A stretch of 64,000 nt of DNA, from NCBI GenBank assembly GCA_029959085.1, contig JARWIR010000008.1, positions 14,184,001 through 14,248,000 of the forward strand, written 5' to 3'. Position numbers and translations under genes: made by a program. The notes beneath the pieces are model-generated. The model was not told the DNA's origin. It did no database searches and was given only the letters and a program-made list of their open reading frames with translations. This document shows, piece after piece, positions 10,402 through 21,619 of this stretch. Each line of letters begins with the position of its first letter. Positions within the stretch are counted from its first letter, which is position 1. Source of the DNA: Nemophila menziesii. Lineage: Eukaryota > Streptophyta > Magnoliopsida > Boraginales > Hydrophyllaceae.

Positions 10402-11000
10402 CATGATTCCATACAATTGTAATGTGGTCCTTGAAACTCTCAAAATTGATGATAATTTATGAACAAGTGCAAAAGTTTTCATTATAGTCCCTTAAAGTTT
10501 AAAAAACGATAAAAATTTACAAAAGTTTGCAATTTAGTCTCTTATGATATCGAAAATGATGATGGCACCTAAAAAATGAAAAAATATGATTGTGTAATGT
10601 TTTGGTCAAAAAATCTTATAAATATAAGCTTTGTATGTGTGTTTTAATATCAAAACTTCATAAATCTGCATTATAGTCCCTTAGAGTTTTGAAAATGATG
10701 ATTAAAAAATCTAAAAAATTGCTAAATTTTGCAAGGTAGTCCCTTAAACTTTCGAAAATGGTGTTGGCATCTAAAAATATAAAAATGTAATTATGTAATG
10801 TTTTGGGAAAAGAACCTTAATAATTTAAGCTTCGTATGTGTTTTTTAATATCAGAACTTCAATATTTGCATTATAGTCACTTGAAGTTTCGGAAATGATG
10901 ATTAAAAAATCTGAAAAAATTATAAAAGTTTGCAATTTAGTCCTTGAAACTCTCAAATCGAAAATAATGATGACACATAAAGGTTGCAATTTACTTCCTT
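10402..11000 (+). repeat. Degenerate tandem array, period about 201 bp
   Basis: The marker GCAATTTAGTCYCTT and its variants occur at about 10529, 10731 and 10932. Between them are TCGAAAATGATGATGGCACC-like and TGCATTATAGTCCCTTAGAG-like blocks and a TAATGTTTTGGKMAAARAA block. The array continues the theme of the upstream duplication (TAGTCCCTTGAAACTCTC). No coding potential. Confidence 0.8.
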
Positions 11001-11333
11001 CATCTTTTGCAATGTAAATGATTAATATCAACAATTTGAAAACAAATATTTTTATTGATTATAAGATGTTGGTTGGCAGATTGTGATTTTGTGCTTTAAA
11101 TTGTTCGTACATTACGGCATATGGTAAGTATATGTCTTCAAAGGTAGATGGGGTACTTAAATGTTTTTTTTGGTACATCGGTGAATTTTCACGACTAATC
11201 CCACGAGGGTATTAACGCCTTCCCATGTATAGGGTCCTTAAATGTTACAGTTGTAAATTTTCAATATTCTAATACAATTTTAAGGCAACTTTCTTATAAA
11301 TCAATTTACAACAAACTTTATGGCAACTTTCTG

Positions 11334-11334
<1 letters not shown>

Positions 11335-11367
<33 letters not shown>

Positions 11368-11368
11368 T
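11335..11368. repeat. (AT)n microsatellite
   Basis: Alternating TA dinucleotides over about 34 bp, with one interruption (AA) near 11340. Confidence 0.9.
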
Positions 11369-11633
11369 CATTTTGGACAACAAACTTGCAAAGCAACTTT
11401 CGATTTTTTTTTACTACACTTCTCTACTTATAATCCTTTTTACTATTCTGCTAAACTTATAAACGTTTACTATTCTTCTCTACTTAGAAACTCTTACTAT
11501 TCTGTTGTATTCAGAAACTACTAATATCTACGTGTCAATTTCAAAGCAGACCTTTGAGAAGTCTTTCTATCACATACACTAGTTCAAGCAATTGATTGAG
11601 AAAGGTAATTGTGTCATACACTTCTATCTTTTC

Positions 11634-11970
11634 CTTTTGTTTAAGCTAACAAACTTTTTCCTAGACACAATCTTAATTATTTCTAATTTTGTTTAATTTT
11701 TACTAAACGATAATTGGTTTTTCAAGTGTAAAACCCTTATATTAGAGATCTTTTCATTAGTCTCAGGCTTTTTCGAAAGTAAAACCATTTACTTTTGTTT
11801 AAGTTTACAAACTTTTCTAAAGCACAATCTTAAACATTTCTACTTTTGTTTAATTTCTACTAAATGGTAGTTGGTTTTCAAATGTAAAACTCTTATATTA
11901 GATATCTTTTCATAAGTCTCAGGGTATTTTGAAAGTAAAACCGTTTACTTTCGTTTTAGTTTTACAAAAT
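11634..11970 (+). repeat. Tandem duplication, unit about 158 bp
   Basis: Units begin CTTTTGTTTAAG at 11634 and 11792, with the start of a third (CTTTCGTTTTAG) at about 11948. Shared internal markers are CACAATCTTAA, TAATTTYTACTAAAYG and CTTATATTAGAKATCTTTTC. Confidence 0.85.
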
Positions 11971-12440
11971 CCAAGAAAAGATTCGTAATTGTAAGTCCAT
12001 TATTATCGTAATTCCTTGGTTTTTTACCATGAGAAGTTTTGAATGTGTATTTTTTTCTTACTTGTGTAGGTTTTATAAATGTCTCAATCATAGGGAAGTC
12101 ACAATGGACATGAATTACGACACAGTGTAAAGAAACAAATATGTGAACACTTGTTGGTTTTTATATAGGGAAAGGAAAAAGAAAAAAGAATTTATAAGGT
12201 TTTTATATTATAGAAGGAAAAGTTTAAAAATGAATTTATGAGAAAATGGGAAGGAACCTTGGTTTTTATGAAAGAAAAGTTTTGTTAATGAGTTAATGTT
12301 TACAAGGCTTTTGGTTGCTCAAGATGATACACTACAAATAACCTTTGATGGCCTATTTATACTAACACAATGTCGGTGGATTTTTTTTTAGAATGGACTA
12401 GAATTATACATAGTAATACTTAAGATATTTCTAGACTATT
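11971..12440. other. No gene seen
   Basis: AT-rich sequence with no recognisable coding region or transposon end. Confidence 0.5.
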
Positions 12441-12444
12441 CTGA

Positions 12445-13815
12445 AAGTCCTAGAGGGGGGGTGAATAGGATTACTAATAAGATTAATGTCTAATTAAAAA
12501 TCTTTTGGACAATTATAAGTTTAAGTAAAAACTTCTAAGTCAACTAAATATATCAAACACTTATAGGATCATGCAAAGGATAAGTTAGAGGTTTGATATA
12601 TAAGTATAACAAGTAAAACGACAACCTAATATCTTACTACTCTAGAAGACTATATGTTAGATAAACTAGATAATCAATATCACAATAATCATGCTAGCAT
12701 ATTATCAAACATATAAAGTGCGAAAAGTAAATAGAGTAGGGATAAAAAGATACACGCGATTTATAGTGGTTCGGTTTCCCTACATCCACTACCTAAGGAA
12801 GCCTCCTTAGGATTTCAAGCTTTTCACTAAGCTCCCCTTTCTCTCTTAACCGGGTCGAGAACACAATAACCCTTACAACCTCTTCGATAACACGAAGGAC
12901 AAACACTTGTGTAATCACAACACAAGGATACCAAGTATACTCCCTATACTTGAATTCTCTCTTAATCTATCTATTACAAGACCTAGACTTAAGAGGATAG
13001 AAACAAAGTGTTTAAGGGGTTGCTTATAAAAGCTTGTAACTAAACTCCTAAAAGAGTGGATATGAACTATATAGCTTGTAAACTCCTCTTGAGTAGATAG
13101 AACCTTGTGGCTTATTTGATTAACTCCTTGGAAGGACTTATAAGCTCACTAAGATTGATTTTGACTATGTATAGCTCTTGACACCTTCTTGAATGATAAC
13201 AATTAAGCTCCTTAATGTTTGTAATTAGTTGGTGTAGTTGTAGCCTTCAAAGAGCTTCAATTTATAGCAGAAAATAGCTTCCAACGGTCATAAGGCTTGG
13301 GTCCAACGGATCTATTAATTTCCCAACGGATATATTCCTTATGACTTAAACTTTGTGCAGAAAAACCTTTCTTGCGGTGTACCGCAAGTATCGTGCGGTG
13401 TATCGCACCTCAACGGTTAGATTTTCTAACTCTCTGACGGGCTAGCCTATGCACCGCGCCCTGGTCCGCATTCTTGGTCCGGTGTACCGCGCCTTTGGTC
13501 CGGTGTACCGCGCCAAGTATCTTTGAAAGAATTTGACTATGCTATGATGCTTGGATCAATAAATCTTCTTCACGAAAGTTGTAGATAACATCATTCTTAT
13601 AAAAATTGTAGTTGATCATTAAAGCTATATCTCAAAGTACATAAAGATATGAATAAAGTGAATGCAATGAGATATAATAAGAATGATATGAAAAGTGTTT
13701 TTGATGAATAATAGTGCAAGAAATGATGAATGTAATAAGAGTAATTAGCACACTAATCATAAGAGGATTTGTCACATTAAAACAACCTATTAAGGGAGGC
13801 TATATGCCAACATAT
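12445..13815. repeat. Dispersed-repeat-like block of uncertain class
   Basis: The block opens with TCCTAGAGGGGGGGTGAATA at about 12448 (G7 at 12455-12461). It contains GTGGTTCGGTTTCCCTACAT near 12765, and a CG-rich stretch at 13375-13520 with repeats of GCGGTGTACCGC and GGTCCGGTGTACCGCGCC. It ends near TTAAGGGAGGCTATATGCCA. Blocks with such a G-run start and GTGGTTCGG are common in plant repeat DNA from memory, but I cannot assign a superfamily and found no clean TSD or coding capacity. Similar strings flank both sides (TTTCTAGACTA near 12428; CTCTAGACTAGAACATTTCT near 13824). Confidence 0.45.
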
Positions 13816-14435
13816 TCATTATTACTCTAGACTAGAACATTTCTAGATCAACTAAGAAATGAGCATTAATTTCACCAGTAAAGCGTCAAGACGGTATGCC
13901 CATGCTTGGAAGGTCAGTAAGAATTGTAGCAAGATGCACGGTACACCACACCATATCGATAAAGGAATTCGTGACTCAATGTCACAACAAGAGCTATAGC
14001 ATGCAAGAAGTGCGATGTACAACACCAAAATCGCCGTACAACGTAAAAGGGCAATTTAGACAAAACTAAAGAAAACCTTAAGAGTTCTTACAACCTAACC
14101 TTTTTTTCTTGCCTCTTCCCGCTTCATTAAAACAAAATTCCACCTCCAAAATCCATTAAACCTCTATGAAAGCTTGAAAAAACCTTCAACAACGCACCAA
14201 AACACCACCAAATTTTCCACCCATCTTCCATAAACACATAATCATCACTAATTTCAAAGCTTTCAAGAACTTTTCCACTTCAATCAAGCTTCATTATTCC
14301 TTCATTTTTTACCAAACTACATCCAAACACCATTACATATCCTCCTACACATAACAACCCAAAGAACACCATTCATTCAAAGTTCAAGAACTCAACCTCA
14401 AACTTGTTTTATCTTTGAATTGTGGGTGAAGCGAG
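13816..14435. other. Leader-like region upstream of the Athila-like ORF
   Basis: C- and A-rich sequence with many CCACC, TTCAA and CAAC strings but no long open frame. It looks like the untranslated leader or spacer of the retroelement ORF that follows at 14436. Function not supported directly. Confidence 0.35.
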
Positions 14436-14917
14436 ATGACAAACAGAAGGGATATGATTGCTGACAAGAGGAAGTTACAAAGCTTGGAAAATAAGAGGAA
14501 TAAGAAATCACTCGAGAAAATAAAAGAAACACCTCTTCTAATTCATGATTCACCTGTGAAGAAGCCGAAACCCGAGGTGACTACACAACAAAGTAAGAGG
14601 TACAACTTGATAAAAAGATTTCCAACCTAGCCAAAAGGGAAAGATTCAATCCTTGCTGATCGTGGTTCATCCTCTACCCCGGATGAAGAAGAGCATATGG
14701 GGGAACCTGAGCCTTCAAGGTGGACGTGGCACAGATGGACATGATTGAAGAATTGGAAAAGATACAGCACAACAGTATTCTGAACCAGTTGGGCATTATT
14801 GGAGACATCGAGTGCATCAAGGTGAAAATCAGGGAGGAAATCACTCAGACCTCTTTCGACCGCGAATTCGAGAGGATGTGCTACGGACACGTATCATATT
14901 CTAAACCCTCTCCTTAA
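14436..14917 (+). pseudogene. Athila-like third-ORF remnant
   Basis: A short lysine-rich N-terminal frame (14436-14630) is followed, after a stop and frame changes, by a coding-like frame at 14720-14917 with an acidic helix (MIEELEKIQHN, REEITQTSFDREFERMC). The DNA that follows (14920-18550) is clearly homologous to 35770-37290 behind the second retroelement ORF remnant. I therefore read it as the ORF between pol and the 3' LTR of an Athila-like Ty3-gypsy element. No catalytic motif is present. Broken and not functional. Confidence 0.45.
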
Positions 14918-15841
14918 TTTTTTTGTATTGTTTATGTATATTAGTTATTTTATTTGTTTTTAAGTCTTTTTCGAGTCATGGGGTCTCGACTTAGTTTTAA
15001 GTTGGAAGTTGGGTACTCGTTGTCCTCATTCCAGTTTCGTTTTTATTTTCTTTAAAAAAACCATAAATATATAAAAAAATAGTATAATGAATAGGTACCA
15101 GAATGTAGTGAATGTTCCTTTTAAGCATCATTTTAACAAGTTAATGATAGAAACAGTTTTTTTTTTAAAGATTTTACAAAATGCGTAATTCTTTGCATGA
15201 AAACAATTAATAAAGGATAAAAAGGATTAATAAGCAATGCATAGAAGTTAAGTTTGAACTTAGGAAGCCTTGAGCGGTGTGTAGAACGTGAGGTCTGAAC
15301 TAGTGAATAACCTGTTTAGCTTCTGAGCTAAAAGTGAGAAAGCAACAAACCATAGTATTTAAAAAAATGATTAAGGCATTTCTTTAATTACCACTTGAAT
15401 CCTTTAGCTTGCTCACCCTTTATATTAATTTATCAGCCTTAGCCCCTAATTAGCCTTTAGCCTGCTTTTGTCGCCACATTATAATCCATACCCCTTTGAT
15501 TATAGGTTTTTCCTATATGACGTGCACACGAATCCCAATCCTAAGACTAGTTGTCTTCAGAGCTTGAGTTTGGGGTGGTGGGACCACATTATGGGAAAAT
15601 TGTGTGGAATTTTATGAGCTTGTATTTGTGTGCTATTGATGATATATTTGTATTGTAACCTTTTGCCGAGGTCTTGAAAATAAGTGGTATGACAAAGTGT
15701 CATTACCAGCTTACAAAAAAATGTATAAAGAAAAATAAATGAAAAGAACCGGTAAAGTGGAAGTTTTTGTAAATCATCAAGTAGTGCTCTTGGGTATTTG
15801 GGGATGCTAAGATTATAACATCAACATTGGGTTGAGTGAGG

Positions 15842-15935
15842 TAATTATCGAGTGTAACTCAAGCTCTAGGGCGATTCGTTGATAGTTAGTGAGGAGAGAG
15901 CCAAATCGTCACTTCACATTATCCAAATATACGTA
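15842..15935 (+). repeat. 94-bp duplication flanking LTR A, left copy
   Basis: This 94-bp stretch begins TAATTATCGAGTGTAACTCA and ends CCAAATATACGTA. It is repeated at 17607-17700 with about five differences. It is host-element (R1) sequence and much too long to be a normal TSD. Confidence 0.9.
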
Positions 15936-17490
15936 TGATGTCTCCCTATTTGTGATGATTTAATCTTAGTTGGAGACATCATTTTAGGTGTATTTATTAG
16001 TTTATAGGTAGATTTTCTCATGATTCAGTACACTTTCCTATTTCGTGTCTTGATTTGATGATTTATTATTATTAGAGTATATTGGGTTTAATTGTTTGTT
16101 AATTGTGAAGTTTTAAAGATATATGGCAATTAATTAGATGCCAAGTCAATTCTAAGAGATAAGGGAAAGAAGATAAACATGGAAATTGGAAATAAAGGAA
16201 AGAAATATGAAAAAAGAAAAGATAAAGTTGCTAAATAAATCTGAATTCCAGCAGTTACGAACATAAAAGTGATCATAACTCAAGATTGGGTAGGAATTTG
16301 GAAGAATGGTCTGAATCAAAGGTATATAGCTTTCCTAGACGATCAGTTTCGACTATTGGAACGTGTCAAACAGATAAGTATTGAAAGAGTTACAACCAAC
16401 ACAAAATAGCACCAGTATCTATATTTTAGGGTTACGAATTTGAGTTGGGCTAGAGTCCAAGTTACTTGTCTTCCACTCCAAGAAAACGTTTTAGGGTTTC
16501 CTATACCCTATAAATACACCCTTTAATCAGAATAAAGACATCCTTGGCAAACCTTAAGCCAGGAAGAAGCTTACAACACAAGAAAAGAAGTCTGGAAGGA
16601 GCTGAACACCATATCATGTCGTCTTTAACCTTCAAATTTGTAATTCATTTATTTTCTTTCTTTGATATGAACTAAATAATTTTAGCTAGAGATTTAGCAT
16701 ATATGTATGAACCTTAGTTCTCATCTATCAAATTTTGGATACTATAGTATTTAATTTGAATTCATGTTTTATTCTCTGTTTATGTGTTTTGATTTATTGT
16801 CTGTTTTCCTTGTAGTGCGCAACGTATAGGATTACCTTAATAGTAGTTAGATGGTCGCCCGGAAGGGATGTTTAAATATTGAAACACCACATAACGTCTA
16901 GAATAAGGATTTGGTCCTGACAATTCCAGCCTAACTAGATAATTATTAGGGTTTGTTTTAATCACCATATCACCAATTGAAGGAAAGATCTGCTTAGGAA
17001 CCTAGTGGCGTAGGATAACCCTATTTAAGGTCACCTCGTGGTTGTGCCGTAGCCTACCTATTCGCTCTCCGGGTGTAGGTAGGAATTTAGAATCCTGATT
17101 ATTGCAGTACTACATGATTCACCCTTACATGTTTAGAATAAACAAGACCAGTGGGGATTACTTGCTAATTTCTCGAGCTAAACTCTCATACTATCTATTC
17201 TTTGCTTATTTAATCTTCTATATTTAATTTATTAGGCTAACTTTCTTATTTAAAAACCAAATAAAAATCTCTTTAGTCTTTTATTTCTTGCGTATTATTA
17301 ATTCTAGCTTTCATATCTGCACTTGATAAATTGCATAAGTTCTCTCTAACTTTCGTAGTCTCTGAGGAATGAATCTTATTTATCAGTAAAACTTGCATAC
17401 GTCCTGTATTCTTGCAGAACCGTGTTCAGCCTAGGGTGTTTATTTGCACTTATTTTATCCATTATTTTATCACACCCTAGGGCGACACCA
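15936..17490 (+). mobile_element. LTR A (1.55 kb) of an Athila-like family, 5' LTR-like
   Basis: Starts TGATGTCTCC and ends GGGCGACACCA. It contains a start palindrome (GATGTCTCC ... GGAGACATC), a TATA-like CCCTATAAATACACCC near 16505, and the block TTGCATACGTCCTGTATTCT close to the end. It aligns over its length with solo LTR B (19807-21314) and with the inverted copy C (37774-39202). Position 17491 continues into AGTTTTTGATTAGCTTCGCA. That is not a TSD, but it could be a degenerate primer-binding region followed by about 100 bp of internal DNA (to 17606). Confidence 0.8.
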
Positions 17491-17606
17491 AGTTTTTGAT
17501 TAGCTTCGCAGTGCCAGAAGGAGAGGTCTCAACTCAGTTCATGTTAATGGCTATAGGTTGTTCATAGGTCCTAATTAGGCGACACGGTACTGCTATAATT
17601 ACTACA

Positions 17607-17700
17607 TAATTATCGAGTGTAACTCAATCTCTAGGGCGATACGTTGATGGTTAGTGAGAAGAGAGCCAAATCGTCACTTCACATTATCCAAATATACGTA
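17607..17700 (+). repeat. 94-bp duplication flanking LTR A, right copy
   Basis: Second copy of 15842-15935. After it the R1 element continues with TCACACCGTCCCTAAGCCTA, exactly where the uninterrupted homologue R2 continues after its CCAAATATACG (about 36870). Confidence 0.9.
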
Positions 17701-17796
17701 TCACACCGTCCCTAAGCCTACGCTATAACCAAAAAGACCTTAAGATTCCTAGATATTTGGTTGAGTAACGATTTAATTATTAGGGAATAAGTATGT

Positions 17797-18233
17797 TGTA
17801 GATCTCCCCGCCTAGGCGTTTCTAGGCGCCGCCTAGGCGTCAACTCCCCACTCAGCCACTTACGCCTAGTTAAAATTCTAGGCGTTTTGCCTAGCGCCTT
17901 AGTCACCAATTAATGACAGAAAATGACCGCCTAGGCGCCGATTAATGGAAAAACATGCCCGCATAGACCTTTTTGTTATTTTTCTTATTCTCGAGAATTC
18001 TTTAGTTGATATTATAACTCATTTTTTTAGTATTTTAATATTTACTATAGTGTTGTTAGATGAATTTTATGACTTAAATAGTTAAAATTGTTATAATTAC
18101 TACATATATATTACTAAATATACAAAATTACACATCAAGATTAAAAACCGTATGGTTCCGCCTAGGCCCCGTGTAATCCCGCCTAGGCGCTAGGCCCCGG
18201 TCGACCGCCTAGCGCCCAAAACCGAGATCTACA
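17797..18233. mobile_element. hAT-like non-autonomous element with CGCCTAGGCG repeats (437 bp)
   Basis: Terminal inverted repeats are TGTAGATCTC and GAGATCTACA. Both ends are rich in GCCTAGGCG and TAGGCGCC palindromic motifs (17808-17940 and 18155-18220), while the middle is AT-rich. The possible 8-bp TSD (around AGTATGTT / AGCATATA) is imperfect. Elements built of CCTAGGCG motifs are common in dicots; the assignment to hAT is an inference. No transposase. Confidence 0.65.
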
Positions 18234-18559
18234 GCATATAACTTAGTGGACCAATAGACACTAAGGAAGACATATTAACACCCTATATCCGTCATATCAA
18301 CCTAAGTGATAACAACTCCTTCTTGCATTGAGAAGTTAATCCACTTTTCAATTTGTTATATGTTGATTGTTTGTATATTACATGCTTTTATATATTATTT
18401 ATTGGACACCGCTATATGAGATTTGTTAAGATAATTGTTGTAGGTTCATTCATTATTGTTTTCTATTTCCTCCTTCTTCTTTGGTTATTCGTACTTAGGC
18501 CTCTTTGAGTTTTCTTTTCTTATATTTGTCATGACGACAAAACTTTGAGTTGGGAGTCT

Positions 18560-19806
18560 TGATGTCTCCTATTTTGTGAGAGATTAATATACTCACAAGA
18601 CATCCTTTTTAGGGTTTACAAAACCTAAGTGAGGGATTTTCCCTAATATTTTCCATATCTTACTTCTTTACTTTCTTTTGGATAGTATGCTATTTATAGA
18701 GTTTTTGTGCTTTAATTGTGTGTTAATTGTGTATATTTTGGGTACATGGTTGACACTAGAGTCCAAAGAGATAGGAGAAGTCAAGAATTGAAGTCCAAAC
18801 CCAAGCCAAGGCGTAAAGAGAGCTTAAAAAATTCGCTATGGGAAAGTTGGAGCATTTACTGGAAAAGTCTTGACGTCATATTGTTTAAGTCACCATGACA
18901 AATTGGTTAGAGATTTTGAATAAATTCTTTTTGATTAAGAAGGAACTTGAAGTCTATGTCGCGTGGGATGTGACGAAAGTCCATTCGGAGTTGAGACGAG
19001 AATGTTATGCCTTTTTCCACCGTGACTCGAACCTAAACAACATTAGTCAAAACGGGTTGTGCTATTTTTAACCCACCTAAGTGATACCATAAGGACCAAA
19101 ACGTTTTTGGACAAGTATATAAGAATATTAGAAGCTCCCATCTCAACGGACTTCAATGTTTTATCACAATTTTCACCAAAAGGAGAGCAAAAACACCTGG
19201 AGAGAAGAAAAGGAGGGTTTCCACCCAATTTCATCATTCTCCACCATTCTACACCCATTCTATTTCGTATTTTAGATTAATTTCATTTTGTTTTATATTT
19301 GAACATGATTTTCATATTAGTTTTAATTATTTCCAATCATTCAGTATGAACTAAACCTCTTATGTTTGAGGCTTGCAATGGGTATGGCCCATATTTAATT
19401 GTTTCCTTTATAATTTGGATTTGGGATATTCTATTGTTGAAATGAATTGAGGGTTCTTTTATTTCGTTGATTATATATTTATTCTTGTTGCCTATTCATG
19501 CTTTGATCACGTATTGGATAGTTAGAGACTTTTGGCTAACATTCGGGAGAGGGTCAGATTTCAGACATTGTATATAAGTGTCTAGTGTGTGGTAGTGAAC
19601 CGGGAGGTCTTGCCTAATTAGATAGTCAATAGAGTTAGAACTTAAATCATCCAAAAAAAATTAGGGTCTCTTGGAATAGGTCTCTAGTGAAGGTGTATTG
19701 TTTTCTAAGCTACCGGCAAGAGTTAGAAGGATTGTTGAATCCCGGCTAATGTGAATTACCTACTTCGCTTTTATACTAAATAAAAATCAAATATTTGATT
19801 AGGAAG
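18560..19806 (+). mobile_element. 3' LTR of remnant R1, first part
   Basis: Begins TGATGTCTCCTATTTTGTGA right after the purine-rich AACTTTGAGTTGGGAGTCT. Its end-proximal part (CTAATTAGATAGTCAATAG, CTACCGGCAAGAGTTAGAAG) matches 37425-37570 of R2. It is interrupted at 19806/19807 by solo LTR B and continues after 21319. The promoter-proximal part of the LTR is longer here than in R2, which lacks the middle. Confidence 0.7.
19802..19806 (+). repeat. TSD of solo LTR B, left (GGAAG)
   Basis: GGAAG here and at 21315-21319. Confidence 0.85.
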
Positions 19807-21314
19807 TGATGTCTCCTCATTTGTGATAATAAAATCTATTTGTGAGACATCATTTTAGGCGTATTTATTAGTTTATAGGTCGATTTTCACATGATTTTGT
19901 ACACTTTCCTATTTTGGGTCTTGAATTGATTATTTATTATTTTTAGAGCATATTGGGTTTAATTATTTATTTAGTGTGAAACTTTAGAGATATATGGTAA
20001 TTAATTAGAGTCCAAGTTGGTTCAAAGATCTAAAGGAAAGAAGATAAACATGAGAATTGAAGATAAGGAAGTAAAAGATAAAAATATGGAAAAGGAAAAG
20101 CTGCCTTAAATCTGAATTTCTGCACCTACGACCACAAATCAGCTTATATCTTAAAATCGGTGAGAAATCTGGAGAAACGGTCAAGAAAAAAGTTAAATAT
20201 CTTTCCGAGACGATGAATTTCGACTACTCATACGCGTCAATCGGATGAGTATTGAAACTTCTAGGACCAAAACAAAAACGGGGCTGATTCCATGTTTTTG
20301 GGCTACGAATTTGAGTTGGGCTAGGAGCCAAATATTTACCTTTTCCTTCAAGAAAACGATTAGGTCAACCTATACACTATAAATACAGCCTCTTAACATT
20401 AGAAAATCATCCTTGGTGAAACCTTAAGCCAAGAGGAAGCTTACAACACAAGAAAAGAAGTCTGAAAGGAGCTGTTCATCAATAATGTCATCTTCAACCT
20501 TTGAATTTGTAATTTCTTTCTTTTCTTCCATTAGTATGAACTAAATTTCTATTAGCTTGAGTTTTAGCATATATGTATGAACCCTAGTTTTGGTTGACAT
20601 CTATCTAATTTGGAACTCTATGTTTTAAATTGAATTATAGTTTTTATTCTCTGTTTATGTGCTTGGATTTATATTTTGTGTTCTTGTGGACCACGACCAT
20701 ATAGAATTACCATCTAGTAGTTAGGTCACCATTGACAACGGTGTTTAATTACAAGTTTAGCACATAACGTCTAGAATAAGGTTTAGATCTGACAAATCAA
20801 CCTAACTAGATAATCACCATGGTTTAGTGTATTGCTATTTTACCAATTGCAGGAACAGTTTGCTTAGAACTCCTTATTGACACAGGTAAATCCTATTTAA
20901 AACTACCTAGCGCAATTGGAACCGATTATTGAAATACTACATAATTCACCCTTACATGTTTAGAACGACAAAACTAGTGGGGATTACATGCTAATTACTC
21001 AAGCTAAACTCTCATACTACTTCTTCTCTTGCATTTAAATTCCTGTCTTTACTTTATTAGTTTAATTAGTTTAATCAAAAACCCAATAAAAATCTATTTA
21101 TCTTTACTTTTTCTGCGTTTTATTTGTTCTAACTTTTAATATTTGCACCTGATTATTGCATAAGATTCCCCTAACCTTCGTAGTCTCCAAGGAACGAATC
21201 TTACTTATTTATTAAAACTTGCATACGATCTGTATACTTGCAGAACCGTGCTAGCTTAGGGTGTTTATTTGCACTTATTTTATACATCTTTTTATCATAC
21301 CCTAGGCCACACCA
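19807..21314 (+). mobile_element. Solo LTR B (1508 bp) with 5-bp TSD
   Basis: The LTR starts TGATGTCTCC and ends CCACACCA (TG...CA), flanked on both sides by GGAAG. It has a TATA-like CACTATAAATACAGCC near 20386 and the shared marker TAACGTCTAGAATAAGG. It aligns with LTR A and inverted copy C throughout. The absence of internal DNA and the clean TSD show loss of the element body by LTR-LTR recombination. Confidence 0.93.
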
Positions 21315-21319
21315 GGAAG
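21315..21319 (+). repeat. TSD of solo LTR B, right (GGAAG)
   Basis: Second copy of the 5-bp TSD. Confidence 0.85.
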
Positions 21320-21619
21320 ATTATTCGTAAGAACCAAGAAATACTTCTCACCCTTATTCATCTTTTTAGCTTTCTAATTATTTGTCTTTTAGTTAATTAT
21401 TTATTTTATTGCAAATTAGACCCTCAATCTAAAATCCAACAAATATTATTTACTTTATTGTAATTTACCTTGCAACTTTATTTACTTTCAAAACAAAATT
21501 ATCTCAACCTGATAGTCCATATGGAGATGATAACCCCATAGTTATCAAATTTTTACTTGTCAATGACCCGTACACTTGCAGGAAGTTACCTCTCCCTTGG
21601 TGTCGGTTTATTATCACGT

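Larger units (their letters stand above)
14436..21610 (+). mobile_element. Athila-like Ty3-gypsy remnant R1 with nested insertions
   Basis: This is the 3' part of a gypsy element: ORF remnant, a long noncoding 3' region, then the polypurine-like AACTTTGAGTTGGGAG directly before an LTR starting TGATGTCTCC at 18560. The noncoding region matches the second element R2 at several markers: 15235 with 36090 (GCAATGCA...), 15570 with 36425 (GAGCTTGRGTTTGGGGTGGT), 15890 with 36825 (GTTAGTGAGGAGAGAGCCAA), and 17705 with 36880 (CCGTCCCTAAGCCTA). Nested inside are LTR A with a piece of internal DNA (15936-17606), a hAT-like element (17797-18233) and solo LTR B (19807-21314). The LTR-like sequence resumes after solo LTR B to about 21.6 kb. 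The right end is approximate. Confidence 0.65.

Noticed and set aside
15936..17606. Treating the 94-bp flanking repeats as the TSD of a new transposon class
   Set aside because: Far too long for LTR elements, the inner boundary on the right is not an LTR end, and the uninterrupted R2 homologue explains it as joining to an empty-site copy.
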